Part shown: positions 27,385 to 35,239 of the stretch, piece by piece | Layout of the letters: each line of letters starts with the position of its first letter | Numbering within the stretch: the stretch's first letter is position 1 | From: Sphaerospermopsis sp. SIO1G1 | GTDB lineage: Bacteria > Cyanobacteriota > Cyanobacteriia > Cyanobacteriales > Nostocaceae | Length of the DNA stretch: 64,000 bases | Assembly: GCA_010672785.1 (NCBI GenBank) | Contig: JAAHFX010000009.1 | Span: 603,769 to 667,768 of the forward strand | Direction of reading: 5' to 3' | Program-made: the position numbers and the translations under genes | Notes under the pieces: generated by a model | Seen by the model: only the letters and a program-made list of their open reading frames with translations | What the model was told of the DNA's origin: nothing | Databases searched by the model: none

Positions 27385-29823
27385 ATGAGTAAAAAAAACC
27401 CTACTGCTAAATTCAAAACCTATATAAGTGAATGTCTCCGTTTACTATATTGGCTTTACTTCAAACCTTACACCTTAGAAAACTGGTTAAGGGATATCCA
27501 TCCAGAACTCAGACCAAGAGATGACCCCTTTGATAAACAGGCTGAGTTTAGCACTAATCCCCGCTTACGTCGCTATGCTGAACAGGGTTTATCGTTAATT
27601 GCTATAGTCCCAATCTTAGCAACACTAATTGTCGCACCAATTTACACTCTAGCTAGTGGTGAAAACTTTAATTGGCTGGACAGTTGCCCTTTTTTGATTG
27701 GTTGGGTGATTGGTGTGATAGTTCGACGTGGCAATAGCAAAACTAGATTAGTTACTCTTGCTTTTTCCATCCTTATCATTTTCTTAGCATTTAGATTTTT
27801 ATCAGGCGTGGCGGGAGGCGTGGCGTTCGGCGTGGCGTTCGGCGTGGCGGTAGGCGTGGCGGGAGGCGTGGCGTTCGGCGTGGCGTTCGGCGTGGCGTTC
27901 GGCGTGGCGTTCGGCGTGGCGGTAGGCGTGGCGGTAGGCGTGGCGGGAGGCGTGGCGGTAGGCGTGGCGTTCGGCGTGGCGTTCGGCGTGGCGTTCGGCG
28001 TGGCGTTCGGCGTGGCGGGAGGCGTGGCGGGAGGCGTGGCGGTAGGCGTGGCGGTAGGCGTGGCGTTCGGCGTGGCGGTAGGCGTGGCGGGAGGCGTGGC
28101 GGTAGGCGTGGCGTTCGGCGTGGCCTGGGTTCTGGGTGTGCTACGGGTTTATTTTTGGTTGCCTGAACTATTATTGATGTTTACCTGTTGGTTAGGTTCT
28201 CGTTGGCAACCCCAGTCTATTGGTTATTATTTACGTTTCACCCCCCCCTTTTTTGATGAACTGATTATTTTGCCTCTACCTTTCATGGATGAAATGATTT
28301 TTGAAACTTATAAAACTCAGCCTCAAATTGCGGAAGCAACTCTTGATTATTTAATTTCCTATACCAATCAGCAAACCGTAGCTGCTAGGGTAATTGTTAA
28401 AATTACAGTAAATACTTTTATTCGTTTTCAAAGAGTTAGTGATATTGTGGCAATTACTAATCAACCTATCCTGAAAATTTCCCAAACACCGAAAGGATTA
28501 GATAATACTTTATTGCCATTTTTAGAAATTAGTCAAGCTGTGAGAGCAGCAGATGAAGCTACTTCACCTTATCGTAAATCTGAATTATTAAATCTTCCCA
28601 TTAGAGACTTACAAGCACTCAAACAAAATCTTGCTTTTAATAGAAATTATGGATTAACCACTCAGTTGAGCAAAGTAGTGGAACGCTGGTTAAGCATTCT
28701 GGAAACAGGACAACGAACATTAAAAGAACAAGCAGAAAGAACCCAAGAAATACCCCAAGTTTATATTGCTGGTAATTCCCTCGATCCAGACACAGCCAAA
28801 AATCGTTTTAAAGGACGCATTGACATCTTTAGAGAAATTGAAAATTTGACCCTGGCAGAACAAAATTCAGTGTTATTACTTTTTGGTGGCCGCAAAACTG
28901 GAAAAACTTCCGCCCTCAAATATTTACCCCACAGAACTGTACCAAATATAATTCCTTTGTTGGTAGATTTACAAGGAGCAGCAGCAGCGACAACTTTAAC
29001 AGGTTTAGCAGAAAATCTCGCCACACAAATTATTGAAGCTGGACAACGTTTACCCCGTCAAGTATCGTTACCTGAACCAGATTATGAAAAGTTTAAAAAA
29101 GACCCATTTCCAGCCTTACAAAATTGGTTTACAAATATAGAACGCAGTCTTCCTGATAAAAAGTTTCTGCTTTGTTTAGATGAATTTGAACGTCTCAGCG
29201 AAGTTGTAGAAACTACAAATAGTCGTGCGCCTTTAAATTTCATCCGTAATATTATCCAACATCAAAAAAAATGGACTTTACTTTTTAGCGGTTCACATCA
29301 GTTATCTGAACTTCCCAGTTATTGGAGTGATTATTTAATCAATACTCGTTCCTTAAAAATGACTTATCTGCAAGAATCAGAAGCACGGGAATTGATTTTA
29401 AAACCTGTAGAAGAATTTCCTTCAATTTATGAAAATGCAGCGGTAAATAGAATTATTGAATTAACTCACTGTCAACCATATTTAGTGCAGTTAGTTTGTT
29501 ATGAACTGGTAGAATTAATTAACCGTGAAATTCGAGACAACAGACGCGAACCCAAAACAGCAAAGGTAACTGATGAAGATGTTAAATCTATTGTTGATAT
29601 AGTTGTAGAAAGAGGCGATCAATATTTTCGGGAATTATGGACAAGTTTACAAAATAAAGATCGTGATTTTATCAGAGGTTTAATAGCTGGTGAAAATCGC
29701 ACTCAACAAAATCAAGGAGTGATCAAAAAACTCATCCGCAAAGAAATTCTCACTCCCGCAGGTAATAATTTTCAAGTATTTTTAGTGAAAAGATTTATAG
29801 AACAATTATTAGAAGAAGAGTAA
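27385..29823 (+). CDS. Polytopic membrane protein with 27 x (Gly-Val-Ala-X) array and C-terminal AAA/STAND ATPase
   Basis: 812 residues from the ATG at 27385, which has AGGTG upstream; an in-frame GTG at 27367 is an alternative. The N-terminal region has hydrophobic helices near 65-145. Residues 141-248 are 27 consecutive GVA(F/V/G) units, then come more hydrophobic residues (LGVLRVYFWLPELLLMFTCWLG). A soluble part follows, with Walker A GGRKTGKTS at 501-509, Walker B KKFLLCLDEFERL, and a C-terminal winged-helix-like end. The ATPase half resembles the protein encoded at 26061. The GVA array gives an uninterrupted GxxxG pattern suited to tight helix packing. Function unknown; the array is encoded by a minisatellite and is probably length-variable between strains. 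Confidence 0.8.
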   Translation: MSKKNPTAKFKTYISECLRLLYWLYFKPYTLENWLRDIHPELRPRDDPFDKQAEFSTNPRLRRYAEQGLSLIAIVPILATLIVAPIYTLASGENFNWLDSCPFLIGWVIGVIVRRGNSKTRLVTLAFSILIIFLAFRFLSGVAGGVAFGVAFGVAVGVAGGVAFGVAFGVAFGVAFGVAVGVAVGVAGGVAVGVAFGVAFGVAFGVAFGVAGGVAGGVAVGVAVGVAFGVAVGVAGGVAVGVAFGVAWVLGVLRVYFWLPELLLMFTCWLGSRWQPQSIGYYLRFTPPFFDELIILPLPFMDEMIFETYKTQPQIAEATLDYLISYTNQQTVAARVIVKITVNTFIRFQRVSDIVAITNQPILKISQTPKGLDNTLLPFLEISQAVRAADEATSPYRKSELLNLPIRDLQALKQNLAFNRNYGLTTQLSKVVERWLSILETGQRTLKEQAERTQEIPQVYIAGNSLDPDTAKNRFKGRIDIFREIENLTLAEQNSVLLLFGGRKTGKTSALKYLPHRTVPNIIPLLVDLQGAAAATTLTGLAENLATQIIEAGQRLPRQVSLPEPDYEKFKKDPFPALQNWFTNIERSLPDKKFLLCLDEFERLSEVVETTNSRAPLNFIRNIIQHQKKWTLLFSGSHQLSELPSYWSDYLINTRSLKMTYLQESEARELILKPVEEFPSIYENAAVNRIIELTHCQPYLVQLVCYELVELINREIRDNRREPKTAKVTDEDVKSIVDIVVERGDQYFRELWTSLQNKDRDFIRGLIAGENRTQQNQGVIKKLIRKEILTPAGNNFQVFLVKRFIEQLLEEE
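27805..28128 (+). repeat. 12-bp minisatellite, 27 units, coding for GVAX
   Basis: Every unit is GGCGTGGCG plus one of three codons: TTC, GTA or GGA. The 27th unit (GGCGTGGCCTGG) is the only one with a synonymous change. The GC-rich unit stands out in AT-rich DNA. The order of fourth codons is G F F V G F F F F V V G V F F F F G G V V F V G V F W. Confidence 0.98.
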
Positions 29824-29969
29824 AATCAATTTCACTTGTGAAAATTATTAATACCAAATCCTATTGCCACACCCCACTTATAAATGAGGCTAGGCAAGAG
29901 GCAAAAGGCAAGAGGCAAAAGGGTTTCAAGGAAATTATGGAAAGGGTGTTTTCAGAACCGGATTTGGTA

Positions 29970-30674
29970 TTAAACATTAAACCTAGAAGCATTCTCAGCC
30001 TGGGAAGTAGCCTCATCACCCTGACCGAAAAAAGCTGGAAAAGGCTTGGGAATAGTAACGGCCTTTTGAGTAGCTGGACGAGCATCTATGCGATCGCACC
30101 AACGCTGTAAATTTTCTAATCCATCAATTTCCACCTTAGCCCAAGGATATGATCTGGCCCAGGGATAAGTTGCCATATCAACAATAGTGAAATCATCTCC
30201 CAGTAAATATTTTTTGCCTGCAAGTTGTTGATCCAAAACTGCCAACAACCGCCGAGATTCCTTAACATAACGTTCAATAGCAAAAGGATCTTCAATTCCT
30301 TTGGGGGCTGCAATTCTTTGAAAATACATAGCTTGGCCCATCATTGGGCCAATACCAGCCATTTGAAACATCAACCATTGCAAAGCCTGGGATCTGGCTT
30401 TTTCCCCCACGGGTAAAAACTTTTGATATTTCTCCGCTAAATACCACAGAATTGCCCCTGATTCAAAAACCACAAAGTTATCATTACCCCGATCAACTAT
30501 GGTGGGAATCCGGCCATTAGGATTAAGTTCCATATACCACTCGGATTTTTGATCATTCTTGCCAAAGTCAATGTAGGTTAGCTCATAATCAACTCCTGCT
30601 TCTTCCAAGAAAATGACAGGTTTCCAACCATTCATGGTAGAGGCGGTATAAAGATGTATATCAGGTGTTGACAT
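29970..30674 (-). CDS. Glutathione S-transferase family protein (YfcG/YghU-like)
   Basis: 234 residues. The N-terminal thioredoxin-like domain has TASTMNGWKPVIFLEEAGVDYELTYIDF, PNGRIPTIVD (cis-Pro) and the glutathione-contacting ESGAILWYLAEKY. The C-terminal helical domain has LGDDFTIVDMATYPWARSYPW. This matches Nu-class GST-like disulfide reductases such as YfcG and YghU, which reduce disulfides or peroxides with glutathione. It is divergent from the HxlR regulator across 214 bp that contain a MITE and a candidate operator, so joint regulation by redox or electrophile stress is a reasonable inference. Confidence 0.92.
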   Translation of the reverse strand: MSTPDIHLYTASTMNGWKPVIFLEEAGVDYELTYIDFGKNDQKSEWYMELNPNGRIPTIVDRGNDNFVVFESGAILWYLAEKYQKFLPVGEKARSQALQWLMFQMAGIGPMMGQAMYFQRIAAPKGIEDPFAIERYVKESRRLLAVLDQQLAGKKYLLGDDFTIVDMATYPWARSYPWAKVEIDGLENLQRWCDRIDARPATQKAVTIPKPFPAFFGQGDEATSQAENASRFNV

Positions 30675-30713
30675 AAAAATCCTAGCTATTAATTATTTGA
30701 TAGCAACACTTTT

Positions 30714-30799
30714 CGCAAAACTTACTTCAAATACTGTCATTGCGACGTAAGGAAGCAATCTCAAACCCAGATATTTCGTAAAAATGCCTAAGTCCTAAA
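30714..30799 (+). mobile_element. MITE-like family 2, copy a
   Basis: Core ATACTGTCATTGCGACGTAAGGAAGCAATCTCAAACC, with CGCAAAACTTACT on the left and GCCTAAGTCCT on the right. It lies between the divergent GST and HxlR genes. Confidence 0.6.
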
Positions 30800-30861
30800 A
30801 GAGTGATCAAGTTCGTTGCTATGATGACTAAATTAATCAGACCAGTTACAATAGTCAACCA

Positions 30862-30878
30862 GTTTACTTTTAGTAACC
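30862..30878. promoter_or_regulatory. Candidate HxlR operator (inverted repeat)
   Basis: GTTTACTTTTAGTAACC is a near-perfect dyad (GTTTACT / AGTAACC, 6 of 7 pairs, 3-bp centre) 10 bp before the HxlR start codon. A related half-site, AGTTAC, lies at 30844-30849. HxlR proteins such as YodB and HypR bind short dyads of this kind in their own divergent promoters. Confidence 0.45.
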
Positions 30879-30888
30879 ACTTTTGCCA

Positions 30889-31251
30889 ATGAGTGCTGCT
30901 TTAGAAATTTCCACTGATAGTTATGGCCGCAAACAAGCAGTAGAACCTTGTTTAAAACCTTGTTCCATAGAAAGGGGAATGCGAATTTTAGGTGGAAAAT
31001 GGAAAGGATCAATTTTGTGGCATCTTAAAGATGGCCCTGTCCGCTTCAATGATTTATGTCGTCAGTTGGGGGGAGCAAGCAAAAAAATGGTGACTCAGCG
31101 TTTACGGGAAATGGAGAAAGCTGGTTTAGTGAAAAGAGATGTGGTTTGCGATCGCCCTATTGTTGTTACCTATGAAATTACTGATTTTGGCAAAACAGCT
31201 TTGGGTTTTTTGGAAGTTCTGAAAGACTGGGTAGAACAGAATCAGATTTAG
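30889..31251 (+). CDS. HxlR-family winged-helix transcriptional regulator
   Basis: 120 residues from the ATG at 30889; the in-frame TTG two codons upstream is not needed. The HxlR signature is complete: CSIERGMRILGGKWKGSILWHLKDGPVRFNDLCRQLGGASKKMVTQRLREMEKAGLVKR, then YEITDFGKTALGFLEVLKDW. It has Cys residues at about 21, 25, 50 and 87. Redox-sensing HxlR members use an N-terminal Cys just before the wing, and the C in PCLKPCSIERG is in that place. It probably controls itself and the divergent GST. Confidence 0.92.
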   Translation: MSAALEISTDSYGRKQAVEPCLKPCSIERGMRILGGKWKGSILWHLKDGPVRFNDLCRQLGGASKKMVTQRLREMEKAGLVKRDVVCDRPIVVTYEITDFGKTALGFLEVLKDWVEQNQI

Positions 31252-31290
31252 CTTTAACTCTGACAAGATCAGCAATTTCAAATATTTTAT

Positions 31291-31379
31291 GACTTACACA
31301 AAACTCACTCCAAATACTGTCATTGCGACGTAAGGAAGCAATCTCCAACCTAGACATTTCGTGAAAATGCGTCAGTTCT
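31291..31379 (+). mobile_element. MITE-like family 2, copy b
   Basis: GACTTACACAAAACTCACTCCAAATACTGTCATTGCGACGTAAGGAAGC..., in the same orientation as copy a. Copies a and b therefore flank the HxlR gene as direct repeats. Confidence 0.6.
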
Positions 31380-31396
31380 AACCAAGAATAATTTTG

Positions 31397-31427
31397 AACG
31401 CAGATGAACGCAGATGAACGCAGATGA
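31397..31427. repeat. GAACGCAGAT 10-bp tandem repeat
   Basis: Three units of GAACGCAGAT. A degenerate version lies at 17013-17040 after murD. Confidence 0.7.
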
Positions 31428-31472
31428 TTTGATAGTGAAACTCTGATTTTCTGCTCCTCTGCGCCAAATATA

Positions 31473-32810
31473 CTATACCCAAGGGCCCCAAATAGCTAAA
31501 GTTAAACCTGGTTTTTGAATATTAACAAACATTGTACTCCCATCAGGGGAAAAACATACACCTGCAAATTCGCTACTACCATCTTTAAAAGCATTTGCAG
31601 CAAACCGATAAACTTCACCTTCGCGGTTTACACCTTGCACATATTCCACTCCACTTCCATCTTCACAGAGAAAAATGTCTCCAAAGGGAGAAACTGTAAC
31701 GTTATCAGGGTTATTCAAATCTTTAGCTTTGGTAGATTCTACTACCAGAGTGATTGTATCATTGGCAGGATTGTAAGCAAAAACTTGTCCTTGTCTTACA
31801 TCTCCTCCATTGGTACAGACAAAATAAACTAAACCATTACCATACCAAGTACCTTCACCCCTTGCAAATATAGCTGCACCTTTGCGTTGAGCTTCATTTC
31901 TGACTGTATCATTTACAGGGTCAAAATCATTAATTTTTACCCACTTTACATTTAAAGACTTATTCTTATATCTTCTATAATTAATCCGAGTATCTTGGTT
32001 TGCATCTTGAATTACTAAAGCTTCTAAGATTCCACCACTGCGGAGATTACCATATTGGTTAGGACGGAAACGATAAAAACAACTATCTTGTCTATCTTCC
32101 GTTTGATAAACATAACCGGTTTTGGGGTCAACTGCGATCGCCTCATGGTTAAAACGGCCCATTTCTTTAATAGGAATGGGGTTAGCTACTTGAATATTAG
32201 CAGTTGCAGGGACTTCAAAATTATAACCATGACGTTTAACACCAGATTTACCAACATTGAAAGTCTCCTCACAACTCACCCAACTACCCCAAGGAGTAGG
32301 GCCACCAGCACAGTTGCGAATAGTACCAGCTAAAGAAGCAAAATGTCTTTCTACCTCACGGTTTTGGTTAACAACGATGGTAGTTGTACCACCCCCTATT
32401 TGGTCATATACTGGAGATGCAATGACTCCATTTGGGTCAACATTAAGCTCATGATTTCTGACTATAATAACTTTATTATCAGGGCCTGGAAAAGCTGCCA
32501 TACCATCATGAAGACCAGGTACTAATGTTCCATCACTCATGGACTGACCTGTATAGGAAATCACATTATATTCAAACCTTGGGGGAAGTGCAAGAGAGGG
32601 GGTGACACTTATATCTATCCCATCAAAAACAACACCAGTTAGTTCTTTGGCATTCTTCGGTAATTTCGGAGTTAAAGCACCGTAACCCTTTCCCCTAGAG
32701 ACTTTACCATTAGCTACTCTTGTGTAGAATGTTTCCAAGGGAGAAACCATTGATACACCAATGGCGCTCGCTCCTGCTAATTTAAAGAAATTACGTCTTG
32801 ATAAACTCAT
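31473..32810 (-). CDS. PhoX-family (DUF839) alkaline phosphatase-like protein, Tat-exported
   Basis: 445 residues. A twin-arginine signal (SRRNFFKLAG, Arg5-Arg6) is followed by a hydrophobic stretch and processing region. The mature part carries DUF839/PhoX blocks: HDGMAAFPG, VRNHELN, GGTTTIVV, NCAGGPTPWGSWVSCEET, GRFNHEAIAVDPKTGYVYQTEDR and NPDNVTVSPFGDIFLCEDG. PhoX enzymes are Ca2+/Fe3+ phosphomonoesterases secreted by the Tat system under phosphate starvation. This protein is shorter than classical PhoX and belongs to the broader family, so activity is inferred. A candidate Pho box lies upstream at 32909-32938. Confidence 0.85.
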   Translation of the reverse strand: MSLSRRNFFKLAGASAIGVSMVSPLETFYTRVANGKVSRGKGYGALTPKLPKNAKELTGVVFDGIDISVTPSLALPPRFEYNVISYTGQSMSDGTLVPGLHDGMAAFPGPDNKVIIVRNHELNVDPNGVIASPVYDQIGGGTTTIVVNQNREVERHFASLAGTIRNCAGGPTPWGSWVSCEETFNVGKSGVKRHGYNFEVPATANIQVANPIPIKEMGRFNHEAIAVDPKTGYVYQTEDRQDSCFYRFRPNQYGNLRSGGILEALVIQDANQDTRINYRRYKNKSLNVKWVKINDFDPVNDTVRNEAQRKGAAIFARGEGTWYGNGLVYFVCTNGGDVRQGQVFAYNPANDTITLVVESTKAKDLNNPDNVTVSPFGDIFLCEDGSGVEYVQGVNREGEVYRFAANAFKDGSSEFAGVCFSPDGSTMFVNIQKPGLTLAIWGPWV

Positions 32811-32908
32811 AGTTAGTTAGGTTTTATATTGTGAATAATTTTAGAAGTATTACGTAAATCAATATAGGGATTAATATAACAATTTTCGATACCCAGATCA
32901 AAAAGGGA

Positions 32909-32938
32909 TAGTTAAGATTTTGGAAATTATTGTTTAAG
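32909..32938 (-). promoter_or_regulatory. Candidate Pho box upstream of the PhoX-like gene
   Basis: On the minus strand: CTTAAACA-ata-ATTTCCAA-aat-CTTAACTA, three 8-bp blocks with 3-bp spacers. The cyanobacterial Pho box is three PyTTAAPyPy(T/A) repeats at 11-bp period. The third block matches fully, the first at 7 of 8, and the middle poorly. It lies about 100-128 bp before the start codon. Confidence 0.4.
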
Positions 32939-33247
32939 CAACCTATCCTATTAGGACTTACCTTTAATCACCAACACCAAAAAAACATACTTCTTTTATA
33001 GAACTTATCCCTCTCCTTTAGGAAAAGGACAACCAGTTAGCAAATTCTTGGGGATATATTTCTGCTAGGTTTTTACAAACATTGTCATAACTCATCTTTT
33101 GATATCAAGTCTATATAAAATAATATCCTATCCTATCATTGTGAGTGCAATACCGAATTAACAACAGTTGTTTTGTTTAAAGGAGATGGATGGGTATACT
33201 TTATTGTTTGGTAATCAGGTTGATAAAAGATTTACAGGTATTTTATT
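32939..33247. other. Intergenic region without a gene
   Basis: About 300 bp of AT-rich DNA between the PhoX-like gene's upstream region and the 3' end of a kinase gene. No gene, RNA or obvious terminator was found. Confidence 0.4.
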
Positions 33248-35113
33248 TTAGCATTTTCTAGCACTATCAGGATTAACAAAGTCATGTAAATCTGCTTCCC
33301 AAATACTAATATAAATTGAATCACAATTTTGACGGATAATTTGACCTTTTACTCCTCCTTGACGAAAAGCAAAATCATCAATTTGACGTTGTTGAACCTG
33401 TTGTAAACCTTTTTGAATTTGTGCTGTAATTTGTCCAGCTAATAAACCTTTTAAAGTGCTTTGCATTAATTGAGGATCTACATCTCCAGCAAATCCTACT
33501 TCTGTTTGTCTGAGTCTACCATTATTACGATCGAATATATAACCTAAATCAATTTGATCTGGTACTACTTCATAAAGAACTGCACGGGTATTAGGCCAGA
33601 AACCTCTTCTATCTATTCTGGGTTTTCCTAATGTTGCTTCGATTCTATTTCTAGATACACCTGTAGGAAACGCTGGTACATTCACATTATTGTTATTGTT
33701 ACTGGAATTAAAATTATCTAAGACTTCATTGTTTTCCTTTTGAGCTTTTTTACCTTTCTTTTTGTCCTTTTTCTTATCTTTTTGATCTGGTTGTTTTTCC
33801 TGATTTAAAAACTCTGCTGGATTAGAATTTGTTTGAGGTTGAGGTGGTTGTGTTTCTGGTGTAAATGTAAATACGGGAGTAGGAGTATTTGTAATGATTG
33901 GATTATTTACTGGTGGTGTAGATGATGGGGAAGAATTAGTTTGTGATGTGAGATTTGGTGTATTTCCTGGAGTAGGAGAAACTGCTTCCGTTGCAGAAGA
34001 TTCGTTTGGTAAAACGGCTGAGTTGTGAGTTTCGCTGTTGTTAGTGGAATTGTTAGTTACTGTGGATGATGTTTGCGGTGAACGAATTAAATTTGCAATT
34101 GCGATCGCACCAATCAAACTACTAACAATTACGCTGGCTATGATGACAACTTGCTTATTTTGTTTGTTCGGATTAGGTATTTCTCTGATGACAGGATTTT
34201 GGGGATTTGAATAAGCTTGGGGCGAATTGATACTAATTGTGGCGGCTGTAGTAGGATTATGCGCTGGTACGTGATGGTTGTGAGATACATTATGTGTAGA
34301 TTTCAAGGCATTAAGCATTTTACTGGCTGTGCTATAGCGATCGCTAGGACGTGGTTCAATAGCTTTTGTCAGCACCTCTACCATTTCTGAGGATATCCCA
34401 GCAGTCTGTTCTTGCCATAATATTTTTCCTGTTTGCGGATCTGTTTCTAATTCTTGAGGTGGTATACCTGTCAGTAAATAAATTGCTGTTAAGCCCAAAC
34501 TATAGATATCTGTAGCATAAACTGGACGACCTATGGCTTGTTCACTGGGCATATAACCAGGAGTACCAATGACAATTGATTGTGTCTGATTTGCAGGGTT
34601 AACAACGGTACGAATAGTTTCTTTAACTGCACCAAAATCAATTAAAACTGGTTTATTATCTTTGGAACGGATAATAATATTATCTGGTTTAATATCACGA
34701 TGAATAATTCCTTTGCTGTGGACATAATCTAAAACTGACAGCAAACTTAACAAAATTTCTTTGACTGTTTTTTCGTCTAATTTCCCTTGGGATTCAATAA
34801 TATTACTGAGGGTTTGTCCTTGAATCCATTCTTGAACTAAGTAGAATTTACCATTTTCGGGAAAATAGGCGTAAAGTGTGGGAATTTGATCGCTATTTTC
34901 TCCTAAATTTTCCAATATTGCCGCTTCTCTTTCAAAACGTTGTTGAACCAATATTGAAGTTTGTGTATCATTATTGATTGGTTTAAGTTCTTTAATGACA
35001 AAGCGTTTACGGGAAGGTAGATGGATATCTTCCGCGAGGGATGTTTCTCCAAACCCACCTGAACCGAGTACTTCAATGATTTGATAGCGGTTGTTTAAAA
35101 GTTTTGTTGTCAT
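33248..35113 (-). CDS. Serine/threonine protein kinase with transmembrane segment and C-terminal cyanobacterial domain
   Basis: 621 residues. The kinase domain spans about 10-270: GSGGFG (17-22), catalytic Lys41 in VIKELKP, HRDIKPDNI, IDFGAVKE, and GTPGYMPSEQ. A transmembrane helix lies near 323-343 (VVIIASVIVSSLIGAIAIANLI). A long Pro/Ser/Thr/Asn-rich linker with a Lys-rich patch (KDKKKDKKKGKK) follows. The C-terminal ~105 residues (ISIWEADLHDF near the end) form a domain seen next to cyanobacterial PknB-type kinases. It probably senses something across the membrane. A second kinase gene follows upstream in tandem, 126 bp away. Confidence 0.93.
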   Translation of the reverse strand: MTTKLLNNRYQIIEVLGSGGFGETSLAEDIHLPSRKRFVIKELKPINNDTQTSILVQQRFEREAAILENLGENSDQIPTLYAYFPENGKFYLVQEWIQGQTLSNIIESQGKLDEKTVKEILLSLLSVLDYVHSKGIIHRDIKPDNIIIRSKDNKPVLIDFGAVKETIRTVVNPANQTQSIVIGTPGYMPSEQAIGRPVYATDIYSLGLTAIYLLTGIPPQELETDPQTGKILWQEQTAGISSEMVEVLTKAIEPRPSDRYSTASKMLNALKSTHNVSHNHHVPAHNPTTAATISINSPQAYSNPQNPVIREIPNPNKQNKQVVIIASVIVSSLIGAIAIANLIRSPQTSSTVTNNSTNNSETHNSAVLPNESSATEAVSPTPGNTPNLTSQTNSSPSSTPPVNNPIITNTPTPVFTFTPETQPPQPQTNSNPAEFLNQEKQPDQKDKKKDKKKGKKAQKENNEVLDNFNSSNNNNNVNVPAFPTGVSRNRIEATLGKPRIDRRGFWPNTRAVLYEVVPDQIDLGYIFDRNNGRLRQTEVGFAGDVDPQLMQSTLKGLLAGQITAQIQKGLQQVQQRQIDDFAFRQGGVKGQIIRQNCDSIYISIWEADLHDFVNPDSARKC

Positions 35114-35239
35114 GAAACGTTACAAGCGAGATCATTTCCCAATGTATATCAAATATTTGGACGATGTAACTATCAGATGTTTCCTCATTTTCAAAAGTTG
35201 GGGGTGAGTATGAGTTTCGCAATGCTAAAAATTTACCAA

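Noticed and set aside
27805..28128. Possible assembly artefact of the 12-bp array
   Set aside because: The frame stays open through all units and the variant codons are ordered non-randomly; still worth confirming with long reads.
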